Below the pieces are notes generated by a model. The model did not search any database, was not told the origin of the DNA, and saw only the letters and a list, made by a program, of their open reading frames with translations. A stretch of DNA of 64,000 nt from Porticoccaceae bacterium (GTDB lineage Bacteria; Pseudomonadota; Gammaproteobacteria; Pseudomonadales; Porticoccaceae). Shown in pieces: positions 62,350-64,000 of the stretch (its first letter is position 1; the number at the start of each line of letters is the position of its first letter). Position numbers and translations under genes: made by a program. The stretch covers positions 1 to 64,000 of the forward strand of contig JAGPUQ010000005.1 in the NCBI GenBank assembly GCA_018069525.1. Direction: 5' to 3'.

Positions 62350-64000
62350 AAACACTAAACAAAATATTAAAAAAGACTCTGCAAAAATTGCCGCGCCCTG
62401 TGGTAGCTGGCCGAGTGCCATTACTCCAGAATTGGCCGCCAGTGCCGCGGGTACCCTGGACTACCCAACCTTTGATAGCGGCTACCTGTACTGGCTCGAA
62501 TCCCGCCCCGAGGACAATGGCCGCAATACCATTATGCGTATGCTGCGCCCTACTCAAACAAGCCCTACTCAAGCAAGCCCTACTCAAGCAAGCCCTAAAC
62601 CCAGCGCTATAGAAGAAGTTTTGCCCTCCCCCTTAAATGCTCGCAGCCGGGTTCACGAGTACGGCGGCAAACCCTATACCGTAAAAGATAACATTCTGTA
62701 TTTTGTACTCCAGGACGATCAGTGTGTTTATCGTTTAGATACCACTAGCCCTGACGCCTTACCCGAAGCACTTACCCCCACGGATCAAGGCTTACGCTTT
62801 GCTGAACTGTGTCTGGATACTCCACGAAATCGATTGATCGCGGTGTGCGAACAGCATCGGGGTTATTTACAAGATCATCCACAAAGTAATCCACAAGGCA
62901 ATCCACAAGAGAAGCCGCAACAAGAACCCGAAAACTTTATCGCGGCCATCCCCCTCGACGGCAGTCAAACCCTGATCAAACTGGTAAGCGGCGCGGATTT
63001 TTATGCCTACCCACGCCTCAACTCCGACGGCTCTCACTTAGCCTGGATCTCCTGGCAGCATCCACATATGCCCTGGGATAAAACCACTCTGGAAATCGCT
63101 GAGTTCGATACAAATGGCGCCATTGGCAACATTAAGCGGCCACTGGGCAACTCGGAGCAGAGTGAATCGCTGGTTCAACCTAACTGGGCAGCGGATGGCA
63201 GTTTGTTTTTTGTGTCGGATCGTAGCGAGTGGTGGAATATTTACCGCTTGAGTGCAGAGGCGATTACTAGCGACAAAAACGACGAGACCTGTCTTCCGCT
63301 CCATGCACTAAAAGCCGAATTTGCTACACCGCTATGGACGCTAGGAATGTCTAATTACGGGATCAGTGAAGCCCCCGGTAAGGGAAGGAGTCAGGAAGGC
63401 AGTAATTCTGATAGCAATGACCGCAACCTCAATTCCTGCAGCGTAATAGCAAGCTATACTCAAGACGGACTCTGGCACCTTGGCCGCGTCGATATACCCA
63501 TCAACTCTCTCACCGACAATACGACATCGGCTGCAAAGCAAACCCCACTAACACCGATCGAGACACCCTACTCCCAACTCTCCTCGCTCGCTGTTAAGGG
63601 TAATCGCGCCTGGTTTATCGGCTCGTCACCGCAACGCGGTAGTGAATTGGTCGAACTGGATATTGCCACGCAAGGTCTGGTGGTTCTGCGTAATCTCGAC
63701 ACTCCGAGCAATGCAGATCAGAATAAGGTTAACGCGCCCGATCTTGATCGCGAACATTTTTCCCAACCTCAAGCACTCCGCTACCCGACGACAAACCACG
63801 ACACCGCCTACGGATTTTACTACCCACCGACTAATCCCGGGTACACCGCTGTCAAGTCAGAAGCCCCTCCATTAATAGCCTTGTGTCACGGCGGCCCCAC
63901 CGGAGCAACCAGCACCGCGCTAAATTACAAAGTGCAGTTTTGGACGAGCCGAGGCTTCGCTGTCGCCGATTTTAATTATCGCGGTAGCACCGGGTTTGGT
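62342..64000 (+). CDS. S9 family prolyl oligopeptidase/acylaminoacyl peptidase (partial, 3' end outside window)
   Basis: A frame open from GTG at 62342 to the window end. An in-frame TGA at 62330 leaves this GTG as the earliest start; it overlaps yciH by 8 bases. The first part is a beta-propeller-like domain (LNARSRVHEYGGKPY, YPRLNSDGSHLAWISWQHPHMPWD, LVQPNWAADGSLFFVSDRSEWWNIYR). The window ends within the alpha/beta-hydrolase domain (LCHGGPTGATSTALNYK, WTSRGFAVADFNYRGSTGFG), before the catalytic Ser. Two in-frame repeat inserts (62548-62592, 62870-62929) give Pro/Thr/Gln/Ser and Asn/Pro/Gln stretches. Confidence 0.93.
   Translation, partial: MVKNTKQNIKKDSAKIAAPCGSWPSAITPELAASAAGTLDYPTFDSGYLYWLESRPEDNGRNTIMRMLRPTQTSPTQASPTQASPKPSAIEEVLPSPLNARSRVHEYGGKPYTVKDNILYFVLQDDQCVYRLDTTSPDALPEALTPTDQGLRFAELCLDTPRNRLIAVCEQHRGYLQDHPQSNPQGNPQEKPQQEPENFIAAIPLDGSQTLIKLVSGADFYAYPRLNSDGSHLAWISWQHPHMPWDKTTLEIAEFDTNGAIGNIKRPLGNSEQSESLVQPNWAADGSLFFVSDRSEWWNIYRLSAEAITSDKNDETCLPLHALKAEFATPLWTLGMSNYGISEAPGKGRSQEGSNSDSNDRNLNSCSVIASYTQDGLWHLGRVDIPINSLTDNTTSAAKQTPLTPIETPYSQLSSLAVKGNRAWFIGSSPQRGSELVELDIATQGLVVLRNLDTPSNADQNKVNAPDLDREHFSQPQALRYPTTNHDTAYGFYYPPTNPGYTAVKSEAPPLIALCHGGPTGATSTALNYKVQFWTSRGFAVADFNYRGSTGFG
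62548..62592. repeat. 15-nt tandem repeat x3 inside the S9 peptidase gene
   Basis: CCCTACTCAAACAAG and two identical CCCTACTCAAGCAAG units encode SPTQ-type repeats. Two copies are identical, suggesting recent duplication. Confidence 0.95.
62870..62929. repeat. 12-nt tandem repeat x5 inside the S9 peptidase gene
   Basis: CAAGATCATCCA, CAAAGTAATCCA, CAAGGCAATCCA, CAAGAGAAGCCG and CAACAAGAACCC are contiguous and in frame, encoding Q-x-x-P units. Confidence 0.9.

Overview
The window reads as chromosomal DNA of a free-living, aerobic, salt-adapted gammaproteobacterium, most likely a marine relative of the Cellvibrionales/Pseudomonadales (inferred from gene order and protein style, not from a marker-gene tree). 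Classical gammaproteobacterial blocks are present: rsxCDGE, queA-tgt-secD-secF, rpsF-rpsR-rplI-dnaB, panC-panD, and lptFG divergent from pepA-holC-valS. A tRNA-Leu gene with an encoded CCA end is present. No rRNA, CRISPR array, transposase or integrase was found.

Layout. 1-2952: end of the Rsx/Rnf electron-transport operon. 3007-4330: a PepSY membrane protein whose 5' end abuts a VapBC toxin-antitoxin pair. 4387-6626: a 2-hydroxyacid dehydrogenase and a divergent AcoX/NAD-kinase-like gene, with a relic of a second AcoX-like start between them. 6725-12857: an AT-rich small-gene patch, a DASS carboxylate transporter, two DoxX-type proteins, an M13 lipoprotein peptidase and an unrecognised protein. 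13051-18416: secF, secD, tgt, queA, with yajC missing from its usual place. 18582-27371: tRNA-Leu(CAA), then a complete ectoine/hydroxyectoine cluster (ectABCD, a DksA-like zinc finger, the ectoine aspartokinase, a TPR membrane protein, a sodium:solute symporter, and divergent ectR), closed by a second, partial copy of the tRNA-Leu 3' end. 27522-34253: a KdkA/InaA-like kinase, then speA, carboxynorspermidine dehydrogenase and decarboxylase, and agmatinase, making spermidine by the carboxyspermidine route. 34369-50333: acs, panD, panC, dnaB, rplI, rpsR, rpsF, an RDD protein, lptGF, pepA, holC, valS. 50375-58616: an AMACR-like CoA enzyme, a two-gene 2-oxoacid:ferredoxin oxidoreductase with a GltD-like iron-sulfur flavoprotein, and PrpE. 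58728-64000: a K+ channel, an APC permease, a quinone reductase, a YciH/SUI1 protein and an S9 peptidase that runs off the end.

How the genes fit together. Osmoadaptation (ectoine), polyamine synthesis and acyl-CoA metabolism are prominent. Ectoine and carboxyspermidine synthesis both draw on aspartate semialdehyde. The ferredoxin-linked oxoacid oxidoreductase could exchange electrons with the Rsx/Rnf complex.

Two signals stand out beyond ordinary annotation. First, the ectoine cluster is bracketed by 57-nt direct repeats of tRNA-Leu, as if it arrived as a genomic island. Second, short degenerate tandem repeats occur at about 18 places. Inside genes the unit is 12 or 15 nt, which preserves frame; between genes it is 13, 14, 16, 20 or 28 nt. 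Many housekeeping proteins (QueA, RpsF, LptF, HolC, YciH, RsxE, SecF, the S9 peptidase) are lengthened by these repeats.
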